Shown one piece after another: positions 44,075 through 52,709 of a stretch of 64,000 bases of DNA. The stretch is taken from NCBI RefSeq assembly GCF_030159855.1, contig NZ_BSNG01000003.1, forward strand, positions 293,419-357,418, read 5' to 3'. The position numbers were made by a program, and so were the translations under genes. The notes under the pieces are model-generated. The model worked only from the letters and a program-made list of their open reading frames with translations. It made no database searches and was not told the origin of the DNA. The first letter of the stretch is position 1. Every line of letters begins with the position of its first letter. The DNA is from Devosia yakushimensis. Lineage in GTDB: Bacteria; Pseudomonadota; Alphaproteobacteria; Rhizobiales; Devosiaceae.

Positions 44075-44296
44075 ATGAAGAATAAAGCGTCAAAGGCCAA
44101 AATCATTGCAGACGTCTGCGCGGAACAAGGTATCGACCAATCCTTCATCGAGGCGCTGCTCGACTTGGAGACGGACCATGGCGACCTCCTCGCCTGGGGC
44201 GCTCGACCGCACCTGCGCAGGGACGTCGGCGGTATAGTCGAGCAGGCACTGGCAAAGCATCGCGCGGAGGGCGGCGATGAAGTTACTGCGGGTTAG
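44075..44296 (+). CDS. Small DNA-modification-locus-associated protein
   Basis: 73 residues from the ATG at 44075, behind a G run (GGGGGGG) as ribosome-binding site; a TTG 12 bases upstream is less likely. Helical and acidic: MKNKASKAKIIADVCAEQGI, DQSFIEALLDLETDHGDLL, ARPHLRRDVGGIVEQALAKH. It overlaps the following ATPase gene by 20 bases, so the two are coupled. Small proteins of this size are known next to phosphorothioation-type ATPase genes, but their role is not. I infer a subunit or adaptor of the ATPase complex. Confidence 0.7.
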   Translation: MKNKASKAKIIADVCAEQGIDQSFIEALLDLETDHGDLLAWGARPHLRRDVGGIVEQALAKHRAEGGDEVTAG

Positions 44297-46301
44297 GCTG
44301 GAGAACGTCTTCGCTTACCGCGAAGCCGATTTCGACCTTTCGGGAACCACGCCGGACAAGAACATCGTCCTGATCTGGGGCCGCAACGGCATGGGCAAGA
44401 CCAGCTTCCTCAATGCGATGAAGCTCCTTTTTACCGGGATGGAGAAGACGGAATTCCGACGGGTGGGCTTCCCTCCCGTGGGTCTCTCCGCGCCGCAATA
44501 CGTGCTTGGAGACGGATCGCGCTGGACAGGTCTGGTGAACCGCGAGGCGCGTCGCCGCGCGTTGACCCTGGGGGAGCCGGTCACCGCGCAGATCATCGTC
44601 TCCTGGCTGGACAACGCCGGTGAAACGGTCACGGCAACACGTTGGTGGACCGTGGATGCCGATGACTTCACCAATGGTCTGGTGGTCGAACGCGCCGGAG
44701 ACAGGAAGACCGGCCTGGTCGCACAGGAAATCCTCGAGGACACGATCCCCTCCGACCTGGTGCGCTTCTTCTTCTTCGACGGCGAAGACATCAAGAGCCT
44801 CGCGGAGAGCTCGGGCTCGTACCAGACCGACTTCAACCGGCTGCTCCGGATCACCTTTCTCGACGACTTGACCCGCGAACTGCTCGCTCTGTCGGGAGAC
44901 CGGAAGCGGAGTGGATTGGAGTCCTCGCTCCGCCGCGCCTTGGACGAGGCACAGGCCACTCTGGCAAAGGCCCGGACAGTGCAGCTCGAGGCACGCGAGG
45001 CCATCGACGACCTGGATGCCCAGCTCGGTATTGACGGCGTGGAGTTGAGGAGGGTTCAGATCCGGCGCGCGAACCTCAGTTCGGGCGCTTCCGAAGCGCA
45101 GCGCAAGGTCGTCGAGGACCAGCTCAAGGAAGCCACTCGACAACTGGCCCTGGTTACCGACCAGATCGTCCGGGAGCTTCCGAAGGACGTTCCCGTACTG
45201 GCGAACCTGGGGCTTGTTAGGCAGGCCCTCACGGCAATGAACGCGCGGATGACCCAGATCGGGAGCGCGGAAACGACTTTCGCGGAGTCTGTCTCCAACA
45301 ATCTGGAGGACTGGATCGCCGAAGGTTGTCCGGCATTGTCCACTGGCGAGGCTACAAGGCTCGCGAGCTTCATAGTCGGCCGCATGCGTGGTCTGTTGCA
45401 GGTGGGGGGCGGCGAGGGTCTCTTCTCCAATGTCAGCCCGGCGGTGATCGAGAAGATCATTGGGCGGTTTGAGAGCTGGTCGATGGCCGGCGACGCCTTG
45501 CGCTCCACCCGGGCGCGACTCCTGATCGAGGCGTACAGGCACGGCAACGAAATCGAGAAACTTAGGCGGGACTTATTCACCCTGGAAGTCGGCGCGAACG
45601 GCAACGCCGAAGAATTCCGGGCGGTCTCGAACAAGGTTGCGGAACTGGAAGATGGCATCGCCAAGCAGAACCAGTTGAAGGGGCAGTGGTCCGCACGCCT
45701 GACCGAAGCTGCCGCGAACGAGACGAAGTGGGCGGCAGAGGTGAAGAAGCTCGAAGCCTCGCAGGATCAGGTGTCGCAAGCCGCTCGGGACAGCAAGTTC
45801 CTTCAGAAAGCGGCCACGGCACTGACCGAAATCGGCGAACGCATCAAGACGGAGACCCGGCAGGAGCTGGAGCAACTGCTAAACGAGAAGTTCAAGCTCA
45901 TCATCCAGCATAACCTGATCGACCGGATAGGATTGGACGAGGGCTACGTGCTGACCTTCTACGAAAAGGGCGGAAAGGCGATCGGCCGCACCAGCTTGTC
46001 CAGCGGGATGAAACAACTCGCTGCGACAGCACTCCTGTGGGCCATGAAGGAGATTGCCGGTACCGACGTTCCGGTGATCATCGACACGCCCTTGGGCCGG
46101 ATCGATCGGGAGAACCAGGACCATCTCCTCCGCGCATACTATCCTGCGCTCTCGCACCAGGTCGTCATCCTGCCGACCAACGCGGAAATCGACGACCGCA
46201 AACTACAGCTCCTGCAAGGGAAGGTCGCGCAGCACTACAGCATCGTCAACGAGAGCGGCGATGCCGCAAGGGTCGAGCAAAGGGCCCTGGTGGAGGTCTG
46301 A
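44277..46301 (+). CDS. Second DndD-like SMC ATPase
   Basis: 674 residues. N-terminal MKLLRVRLENVFAYREADFD and Walker A GRNGMGKTS (35-43) at the usual DndD position; FFFFDGEDIKSLAE at about 162-175; long coiled coil; signature TSLSSGMKQLAATA (about 571) and Walker B PVIIDTPLGRIDRENQ (about 599), then SHQVVILPTNAEIDDRKL. The C-terminal SHQVxILxTxxEID is the pattern of canonical DndD, better matched here than in the protein at 41348. So the locus has two DndD-type ATPases. It overlaps its downstream neighbour by one base (TGATG). Confidence 0.85.
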   Translation: MKLLRVRLENVFAYREADFDLSGTTPDKNIVLIWGRNGMGKTSFLNAMKLLFTGMEKTEFRRVGFPPVGLSAPQYVLGDGSRWTGLVNREARRRALTLGEPVTAQIIVSWLDNAGETVTATRWWTVDADDFTNGLVVERAGDRKTGLVAQEILEDTIPSDLVRFFFFDGEDIKSLAESSGSYQTDFNRLLRITFLDDLTRELLALSGDRKRSGLESSLRRALDEAQATLAKARTVQLEAREAIDDLDAQLGIDGVELRRVQIRRANLSSGASEAQRKVVEDQLKEATRQLALVTDQIVRELPKDVPVLANLGLVRQALTAMNARMTQIGSAETTFAESVSNNLEDWIAEGCPALSTGEATRLASFIVGRMRGLLQVGGGEGLFSNVSPAVIEKIIGRFESWSMAGDALRSTRARLLIEAYRHGNEIEKLRRDLFTLEVGANGNAEEFRAVSNKVAELEDGIAKQNQLKGQWSARLTEAAANETKWAAEVKKLEASQDQVSQAARDSKFLQKAATALTEIGERIKTETRQELEQLLNEKFKLIIQHNLIDRIGLDEGYVLTFYEKGGKAIGRTSLSSGMKQLAATALLWAMKEIAGTDVPVIIDTPLGRIDRENQDHLLRAYYPALSHQVVILPTNAEIDDRKLQLLQGKVAQHYSIVNESGDAARVEQRALVEV

Positions 46302-47779
46302 TGGTAGCCCGCGTACAACTGACCGAAAAGGACAAGAAGTTCATCGAGGAGGTCATGACCGCCGGATGGGGAAGGCCCGGCCTCGACTACTGGACGGTCG
46401 CGCGTCTGGCGCTCGCCCGGTCGCTACAACAGACGACCGCGCCCGATCCGGAGATGTTTCCGATCCTGTCGGTGCAAGACGAAGGAATCCAGTTGCACGC
46501 CGCACAGTTGATCGGCGAGACGAAACCGGGCGACGACGATTATTCCGACGTCTATCGCGCCCTGATCTCCGTCTACGAAGGGCGCGATCTCTTCGCCGAC
46601 GAGGTAGCCTTCCATGCCGCCCTGCAGCGGCATGTACGGAGGGGGCTGGCGACAATGGCGACGGAATGGGCCTCCGGGACCGATCTCAACCATTACCTTC
46701 TACAGGACCTTTTCACCGATGGCGCACAGAACGGGGAAGTCGCCGCGGAGCTGGGAGACCAGGTCACGAGGATCATGGCCGAAATGGGTGTCGACGGCCG
46801 ACTCGTGCGGACGGAGCAGGGCCCTAGGCTAACCCGGTTTACATTCCAGCTTTCTCAATTGGACGACCTGAACCGGCTCAAGCGCGGCGAGGAGAAGCTC
46901 GCTTTCGGCTTGGGCTTGGGCGACCGGGCCGCTACCGTGTCCAGTGCCCCAGTAGAAAGACAGGTGCTGGTGGATATCCCGCGTGCCGTAAGCCAATGGC
47001 GCACGGTCGACTGGAACGACGTGAAGGGCTCGCTACGGTCTGACGAAGCCCGGGCCATGACGCTTCCGATTTGCCTAGGGACCAACGTGCTCGGCGCGCC
47101 GTTGTTGATAGACCTTGCCGAAGCCCCCCACCTCTTCCTCGGCGGTACGACCGGCAGCGGAAAGAGCATGACCTTGCACGCCATCCTGCTTTCGCTTCTT
47201 GCCCTGGAGGCCCCTCCCGACCTCCTGCTCATCGACCCGAAGGCCGTCGAGTTCGCGGGTTACAGGGGGCTGAAAAACCTGTTGCCTCCCGGCGTGGTGA
47301 CGAGCGTCGGCGACGCGTTCACGGCGCTCAACGGCCTCATCGAGGAGATGAACCGGCGCCAAGACGCCTTCGCCGAGCTCGAGGTGCGCGACCTTGCAGA
47401 GGCGCAGGCCGCGGGGTCCGGACTGAGGCGCATAGTGGCGGTGATAGACGAGCTCGGCGACCTCTTCATGCAATCCGACGACATCCAAATCCCCTTAATA
47501 AGGCTCGCGCAGAAGGCGAGATCCGCAGGGATCCATCTTGTCCTTGCCACGCAGAGGCCAGAGGCGGCGACCTTCCCGGGCATGCTTCGATCGAACGTGC
47601 CGAGCCGCGTTGCCCTCACCGTCCAGAAGGGCGCGGAATCCCGGATTATCCTGGACGAGGGTGGCGCGGAGAATCTTCTGGGTCGCGGCGACATGCTGGT
47701 GAAGTTCAGCGGTCGGCAGATAGTGAGGGCCCATGGTGCCAGGATACAGCCGTCGGATATCAGCGGAGCGGTGGGATAA
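46301..47779 (+). CDS. FtsK/SpoIIIE-type motor with a DndE-like N-terminal domain
   Basis: 492 residues from the ATG at 46301 that overlaps the preceding stop; upstream frame is shadow. Residues 1-115 resemble the neighbouring DndE: basic helix VQLTEKDKKFIEEVMTAGWG, then YWTVARLALARSLQQTT (compare RLALALSL in DndE) and acidic GDDDYSDVYRALISVYEG. Residues 270-490 are an FtsK-like ATPase: Walker A GGTTGSGKSMT (281-291), LLIDPKAVEFAGY, Walker B IVAVIDELGDLF, LATQRPEAATFPGMLRSNVP and LGRGDML. No membrane segment. The motor presumably moves along DNA recognised by the DndE-like domain. Confidence 0.85.
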   Translation: MVARVQLTEKDKKFIEEVMTAGWGRPGLDYWTVARLALARSLQQTTAPDPEMFPILSVQDEGIQLHAAQLIGETKPGDDDYSDVYRALISVYEGRDLFADEVAFHAALQRHVRRGLATMATEWASGTDLNHYLLQDLFTDGAQNGEVAAELGDQVTRIMAEMGVDGRLVRTEQGPRLTRFTFQLSQLDDLNRLKRGEEKLAFGLGLGDRAATVSSAPVERQVLVDIPRAVSQWRTVDWNDVKGSLRSDEARAMTLPICLGTNVLGAPLLIDLAEAPHLFLGGTTGSGKSMTLHAILLSLLALEAPPDLLLIDPKAVEFAGYRGLKNLLPPGVVTSVGDAFTALNGLIEEMNRRQDAFAELEVRDLAEAQAAGSGLRRIVAVIDELGDLFMQSDDIQIPLIRLAQKARSAGIHLVLATQRPEAATFPGMLRSNVPSRVALTVQKGAESRIILDEGGAENLLGRGDMLVKFSGRQIVRAHGARIQPSDISGAVG

Positions 47780-48943
47780 ATGACCGACCTTACAATCGCC
47801 GAATGGAAACTGGTCAGGGTGACACTGGACGAGTTGGGGCCGTTCCGTCAGGGCAGGCAGACCTTCGACCTGGTGGGTGCGGACACTGACGACCCGAAGT
47901 CGACCACCACTGATGCAGCGAACATGTACATGATCCTAGCGGTCAACGGGTTCGGCAAAACCACCGTGCTGGAAGCCATCTTCGGCCTTTACGGGCTCTT
48001 GAACACCGAAGGCACCGGCAAGTTCGCCGAGGGCGTCTACAAGGGCAGCGCCCAGTTAGACATCCGCACCACATGGATAATCGACGGTCAGGCACAGACC
48101 ATGATGCTGTCGCTCTGGACCGGCAGCGAGGAGCCGTTGGACCCCCTGTCCCAGGTCGACCTCGAGAAGCTCGGCAACACCACCACTTGGGCTAAGTTGG
48201 GTCTGACCCGGAACGGCTCCGCTTCCACCAGGCTTGGCGGTACCAACGACCTCGGCATCCTGCTTCATCAGGCGATCCAAGGGTCGCTCGGTACCCCGCC
48301 AACAGAATTGTTCGGCATATCGCAAAACATGCCGTCGGTACTCTACTTCCCTGCCGACAGGCGGGTGGTAGCCCCGAACCGCCACGAGGCTGTCACCCGG
48401 CCCGACAACTGGGGTTATCAACCTGCAGTCTACTTCAGCTCCGATGGCCCCGAATGGGGAAAGTCGATCGACAACGTACTCGTTTGGCTCGAATGGCTCG
48501 CGGCCAAGGAAACCGACAGGCGCGATCATCGCGTCGACGACTTACTCGAGTTCGTCAACGGACTGGTGTTCCAAGACTCGCCCGACAAGGCCATCCAGCG
48601 CCCGCACCGAGAGGAGCTTAGATCCTACGTGAAGACGAGGCATGGTTCCCATCCGCTCAGTGGCCTGAGCCATGGCGAGCGGGCCATGCTGCACATCTTG
48701 GCGCGTACCTTAACCCACATGACCGCGAACACGATCGTCCTGATCGACGAGATCGAGATACATCTCCACACGCGGTGGCTGAGCCGCATGTTCGAAGCCT
48801 TGAAGAAGCTCCTGCGAGACTATCCCGCCGTTTCGCTGGTCTTCACCACCCACAATCTCGACCTCATCGAATTGTACCGCTTCGAGACCAAGGAGCCAGG
48901 GCTGGTTAAGGGTGGCTATCTCATTGAGACGGATATCCTCTAA
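47780..48943 (+). CDS. ABC-type AAA ATPase, AriA-like
   Basis: 387 residues, ATG directly behind the preceding TAA. Walker A VNGFGKTT at 55-62, signature LSHGERAML at about 296, Walker B IVLIDEIEIHLHTRW, and H-loop VFTTHNLDLIE: an ABC/Rad50-type ATPase without long coiled coil, of the AAA_15/AAA_21 group. In the PARIS defence system a similar ATPase (AriA) is paired with a DUF4435 Toprim protein (AriB), as is found here with a one-base overlap (TAATG). Other OLD-like or Dnd-associated ATPases are possible. Same strand and continuous with the Dnd block. Confidence 0.75.
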   Translation: MTDLTIAEWKLVRVTLDELGPFRQGRQTFDLVGADTDDPKSTTTDAANMYMILAVNGFGKTTVLEAIFGLYGLLNTEGTGKFAEGVYKGSAQLDIRTTWIIDGQAQTMMLSLWTGSEEPLDPLSQVDLEKLGNTTTWAKLGLTRNGSASTRLGGTNDLGILLHQAIQGSLGTPPTELFGISQNMPSVLYFPADRRVVAPNRHEAVTRPDNWGYQPAVYFSSDGPEWGKSIDNVLVWLEWLAAKETDRRDHRVDDLLEFVNGLVFQDSPDKAIQRPHREELRSYVKTRHGSHPLSGLSHGERAMLHILARTLTHMTANTIVLIDEIEIHLHTRWLSRMFEALKKLLRDYPAVSLVFTTHNLDLIELYRFETKEPGLVKGGYLIETDIL

Positions 48944-49830
48944 TGCCTAGCTTATCCGAACTGAGGGACACTACGGCGCTCAGGCACCGCTACGTCAAAA
49001 AGGTCGTCGTGTACGTCGAGTCCGAAGCTGACGCTAACCTGTTCCGGACCATCGTCGGGCCTGGTTTCAACGAGCACATCGTTTTCGAGCCGCCTCCGGA
49101 GGGGGGCACCGGATGCGGTCCGGCGAGGGCCTATGTCGAGAAATACCGGCCCGACGATCCAAATGTCTATGCTCTGCTCGACGGTGAGGCCTCGGTGCCC
49201 GAAAGCGAGGGTTTCAAGAGCTTCGTAAAGTCGGACGGCGCCATCTTCTCGTTGGACCAGTCAGATGGTCTTTTATATCTCGCCGATCACGAGGCGGAAA
49301 ACATTCTGCTGCGCCAGGCCGACATCGTCGCCTACATCGTGGACCAGACGACCTTGGCTGATCTCGGTAAGAGGAAACCCGAAGAGATCGTGCGAAAGGT
49401 TTCGGAGATCGTGGATCGCCAATTCCTGGGGGCGCTGTGCAAGTACGCTAGCTATCTCCTCCACGCGGAAGGGAAGATCTCGGGCGTGCTCGGGGGGACC
49501 CATGCACAGGACGCCCGGGATGAGGACACGCAACGGCTTCTCGAGGAACGGGTGGCGAGCGGCAATTGCGATTGGCAGACATTCAAGGACGAGCTCGACA
49601 GGGTTCGCGACCACATCATCCTGCATATGGAAAGCATGGACGAAACAGGAAAGACCACGACAAAGTGGCGCTTGGCCGATGGCAAGATAGCTTTGAGGCA
49701 AATGCGCGCCACGTACGGTATCGCCCCGACATGGGAAGTGCCGCTAGCGAAGTCCGTAGCCTCGTCCGATTATGCGAGGAAGTTTCGCGAGGACCTTTTC
49801 AGGTTTACCAAGATCCCGGTTGCGGCCTAA
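48943..49830 (+). CDS. DUF4435/Toprim-like protein, AriB-like
   Basis: 295 residues. VVVYVESEADANLFRTIVGP (15-35) matches the first Toprim/DUF4435 element with Glu and Asp; NVYALLDGEASV (about 73-84) the acidic second; YLADHEAENILLRQADI (about 108-124) the ExEN-like motif. C-terminal part helical (about 140-295). In PARIS, the AriB partner is a Toprim nuclease that acts when released by its ATPase. One-base overlap with the ATPase gene supports the pair. Last gene of the block; the following 243 bases to 50073 hold a weak 8-bp stem at about 49869 and no gene. Confidence 0.75.
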   Translation: MPSLSELRDTTALRHRYVKKVVVYVESEADANLFRTIVGPGFNEHIVFEPPPEGGTGCGPARAYVEKYRPDDPNVYALLDGEASVPESEGFKSFVKSDGAIFSLDQSDGLLYLADHEAENILLRQADIVAYIVDQTTLADLGKRKPEEIVRKVSEIVDRQFLGALCKYASYLLHAEGKISGVLGGTHAQDARDEDTQRLLEERVASGNCDWQTFKDELDRVRDHIILHMESMDETGKTTTKWRLADGKIALRQMRATYGIAPTWEVPLAKSVASSDYARKFREDLFRFTKIPVAA

Positions 49831-50073
49831 AATCGGAGGCAACAGGATGGTCGCCTACGAGCCCGAGGATGGTAGCTAAGGTCCGGCCTGACGGGCCTTG
49901 AAGATGGCGTCGCCCATCGTGACCAAGCTGCGGTGACCTCTTTGTTCTCGGCGAAGTTGCTGGACAATGTAGTTCGGATGCCGACGCTACAAGGAGAGAA
50001 CCCTGGGTAGCAACCGGTATGCAGAACCACCGTGCCAAAGCGGTTGATCAATCATGAGTTAGGAAAGATGGGA

Positions 50074-50475
50074 TCAGGAGACCGCTAGATAACCTGGCAT
50101 CTGGAAGACCAGCGTAGTCCAGTTCCTGTCCGGGCGGCCGAGGGTGTCGGCTTGATCGTACCGCTCCACCGTCGTCAGGCCGTTGGCGGCAAAGATAGTA
50201 GCGGTCCGCTGGATGTCGTCGCGGCTGAAGAAACCTGGTTCGGTCCCGGTGAGCGGTCGAAGTGATACCGCGATCTTGCCCCCGGGTCTTATCAGGTTAC
50301 TGAGCCTCCGCGCAGCCTCGTGCCTATCCTTTTCAGGGACGAACATCCAGACGGCACTGAGGATGATGAAGCCGAAGGTCTCGTTGCCTAGAAACTTAAG
50401 GTGAGGCATGGCGTCCTCGAACCATCGAATTCCGTTTTCTGGATGCAACTGGCGCGCGGCTGCAAGCATAGGCGA
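50074..50475 (-). pseudogene. C-terminal part of a class I SAM-dependent methyltransferase
   Basis: On the minus strand the frame reads ASPMLAAARQLHPENGIRWF, FGFIILSAVWMFVPEKDRHE, LSNLIRPGGKIAVSLRP and TTLVFQMPGYL: motifs II to VI of a Rossmann methyltransferase. The N-terminal SAM-binding glycine motif is missing; at the upstream end the sequence passes into the SDR fragment. About 130 residues, no start of its own. The deletion removed the 5' half and joined it to the next fragment. Confidence 0.8.
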
Positions 50476-50965
50476 TGCCCACGTCGGCGGCCATCGAAGC
50501 GATGTTCACAATCGCGCCGCCGCCATTGCGCCGTAGGGATGGCGCCGCGGCCCGGATACCCAGATATGCACCGGTAAGGTTGACGTCCAGGATGCGCTGC
50601 CAGGTGGTCAGCTCACCATTCTCGATGAGGACGGCTGGACTGGGAATGCCCGCATTGTTTACCAGGATAGCGAGCGGTCCAAATCGCTCCTCGGTCGCTG
50701 CGATGGCTGCGGCCCAGTCATCTTCGCTCGTCACGTCTAGATGCGTATAGAGCGCCTGGTCACCGATCTCTGCGGCGAGCGCTTTACCAGCGTCATCCCG
50801 CAGGTCGCCAATTACGACGTTTGCGCCCTCGGCGGCGAATGCGCGTAAGTGAGCGGCACCCTGCCCGCCGGTTCCGCCGCTGATGAGCACAGTCTTGCCT
50901 GCGAAGCGCCTAGTGGCTCGTTCTATGCTGGATGCGGTCGGGACGATGTTCTCTTGGTTTGACAT
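50476..50965 (-). pseudogene. N-terminal half of a short-chain dehydrogenase/reductase
   Basis: From the ATG at 50965 (or 50986): TVLISGGTGGQGAAHLRAFA (cofactor loop), GDLRDDAGKAL, HLDVTSEDDW, LAILVNNAGIPSP and GGAIVNIASMA with the catalytic Ser region. Just where YxxxK should follow the sequence turns into the methyltransferase fragment (near 50470-50490), so the catalytic Tyr-Lys and C-terminal half are gone. Divergent from the AraC regulator, which probably once controlled it. Confidence 0.85.
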
Positions 50966-51096
50966 TCGTGCTGGTCCATTGGTCATTGCTGAGACAAGGA
51001 TGGTCGCGCAAAACAGAACGAGCCGCTAATCATTCAGCACGAATTTCTTGCCAAATACTGCCAATTGCCGCAGATTGGGATGTCTTAGGAGGCTGT

Positions 51097-51996
51097 ATGC
51101 TCAACGAACTCAGCGATGCCCTAAAACTCTTTCTCGATAGCCAGGGCGTAGAGTTCGGGGTCTTCGATACGCCGATTCCGGGGATGATGATCGGGCACGC
51201 CGAGGCGCAGAAATTGCCCGATTACGCCATCTATCGTCCGACACTTGGCGTGGTCGTACAAGGCGCGAAGCAGGTCTGGCTTGGCGAACAAGTGCTCGAC
51301 TACCACGAAGGCGAGGCCTTGCTCGTCAGTGTGTCACTTCTCGCCAAGGGTGTGATCACCCAGGCAAGTGCCGAAAAGCCGTTCCTTGGCGTGACGATCG
51401 AACTTGATACCGCAGTGCTGCGCGAAGTCGGAGCCTCCCTGGCGGCACCGCCAGAGCCTGCAGGCGCAAGCTTGTCCGTCCACGCCCTTGGCCCCGAGGC
51501 GCTCGATTGCCTGGTACGCCTGGCACGGCTCCTGAATACTCCGGACGCAATGCCAGTGCTCTATCCAGGCATGCTGCGGGAACTCAGCTACTGGCTCCTC
51601 AAGGGAGAAACGGGTGCGGACCTATGGGCACTGACTAAACCAGAAGGTATGTCAGATCGCATCGAAAACGCGCTGGCATTGCTTCGAACTGACTTTGCGG
51701 CGCCAATCCTCGTGGAAGATCTAGCCGCGACCGCAGGGATGGGCCTCACGTCGTTTCATCGCCACTTTAAAGCCCTCACCCGGTTGACGCCGATCCAGTA
51801 CCAGAAACAATTGCGACTTGTGGAGGCGAGAAAAATTCTGGATGCTGGCACGGACAATGTCACGGGAGCAGCCTTTGCCGTCGGCTACGAGAGCGCGGCA
51901 CAATTCTCCCGCGACTATTCACGTTTCTACGGACTGCCACCGAAGAGAGACACGCTTGCACGCCGCCTCGGCATTGCCTCTGCGAGCGCAGCCTAG
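51097..51996 (+). CDS. AraC-family transcriptional regulator (AraC_N type)
   Basis: 299 residues from the ATG at 51097 behind AGGAGG. N-terminal AraC_N domain (PTLGVVVQGAKQVWLGEQVL, YHEGEALLVSVSL, 20-190) and two C-terminal HTHs (ILVEDLAATAGMGLTSFHRH; VTGAAFAVGYESAAQFSRDY). It is divergent from the broken SDR gene, the usual target of this subfamily. Its TAG stop overlaps, by the palindrome CTAG, with the stop of the epimerase fragment on the other strand. Confidence 0.93.
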   Translation: MLNELSDALKLFLDSQGVEFGVFDTPIPGMMIGHAEAQKLPDYAIYRPTLGVVVQGAKQVWLGEQVLDYHEGEALLVSVSLLAKGVITQASAEKPFLGVTIELDTAVLREVGASLAAPPEPAGASLSVHALGPEALDCLVRLARLLNTPDAMPVLYPGMLRELSYWLLKGETGADLWALTKPEGMSDRIENALALLRTDFAAPILVEDLAATAGMGLTSFHRHFKALTRLTPIQYQKQLRLVEARKILDAGTDNVTGAAFAVGYESAAQFSRDYSRFYGLPPKRDTLARRLGIASASAA

Positions 51997-52420
51997 CCTC
52001 GCCAGGGCATCGATGGCCCTACGGACGTGCTGGCACCTTGCTCCTGCATCTCCGCTAGCCCTGCCTCTCTGGAAAAGACCGGAACGTAGCCCAGTTCCCT
52101 CTTTGCCTTGCCAATATCCAGAGTGACCTCCACCGCCGAAGTGGCATAGGACTGCATCGTCAACGGTGCGGCGATCCGGCCACCCGAGATCCTGCCTACA
52201 GCATCGCCGATCGTGGCTATTGCCTTCAGAAGGGCGCGTGGCACCGTCTTTTCTGGGACGGGCACTCCTTGCGTCTTGAGGAGCTGTGAGATGAAGCTGC
52301 GGAACTCCACCGGCACGCCATCGGTGATGAAATACACCTCTCCACCTGTCCCCTTGCTGAGCGCCAGTTCTATTCCGACACAGAGATTGGCGATGTGAGT
52401 AGTCGATGTCAGGTAGCTTC
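51993..52420 (-). pseudogene. C-terminal part of an NAD-dependent epimerase/3-beta-hydroxysteroid dehydrogenase-like protein
   Basis: Minus-strand frame: YLTSTTHIANLCVGIELALS, GGEVYFITDGVPVEFRSFIS, PLTMQSYATSAVEVTLDIGK, AKRELGYVPVFSREAGLAEM. This is the C-terminal half of extended SDRs; the NAD-binding N-terminal half is missing. Upstream the sequence continues directly into the start of a response-regulator gene, marking a deletion join near 52418. Confidence 0.85.
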
Positions 52421-52495
52421 CCCCAGCCTCTCCAGGCCCTCCCGAAGGAGGACCGAGTCCTCAACGATAGCGATCCGCAGCGATTGTTTTGACAA
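52418..52495 (-). pseudogene. First ~26 codons of a NarL-type response regulator
   Basis: From a TTG at 52495 with GAGGAAG upstream: SLRIAIVEDSVLLREGLERL then GEAT and a TGA. IVEDSVLLREGL is the typical N-terminus of NarL-family receivers. The rest was lost at the join with the epimerase fragment. Between 52496 and 52709 I see nothing coding. Confidence 0.75.
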
Positions 52496-52709
52496 GTGGT
52501 CTTCCTCACTTCTGATCGACTGGGTCGGCGCCGCACTTATCGAGCGGGCCGAGGCTCCCAAGCCTCTGCTTCATCCGAAAGATTCAGAGCGCAACTGTCC
52601 GAAGGCCGTATGGCCCGGTCGTTCTCATCGTCCTAAAGAAAGGGCGCCGACGTTGGCAGAGCGCCGTTGTCCTGCCTCGACACTTGCTTCATCACAGATT
52701 TCGCCACGT

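Noticed and set aside
46037..46300. Upstream extension of the FtsK-like gene
   Set aside because: It is the shifted frame of the preceding ATPase; the overlap start at 46301 is the natural one.
41348..49830. DndFGH restriction genes
   Set aside because: The downstream proteins do not have DndF/G/H sizes or order; DndH-like length (over 1500 residues) is absent.
49869..49894. Terminator behind the Toprim gene
   Set aside because: An 8-bp stem with a wobble pair (AAGGTCCG/CGGGCCTT) but no T run; too weak to call.
50932..51096. Longer N-terminus for the AraC regulator
   Set aside because: AGGAGG stands directly before the ATG at 51097 and the extra residues have no family match.
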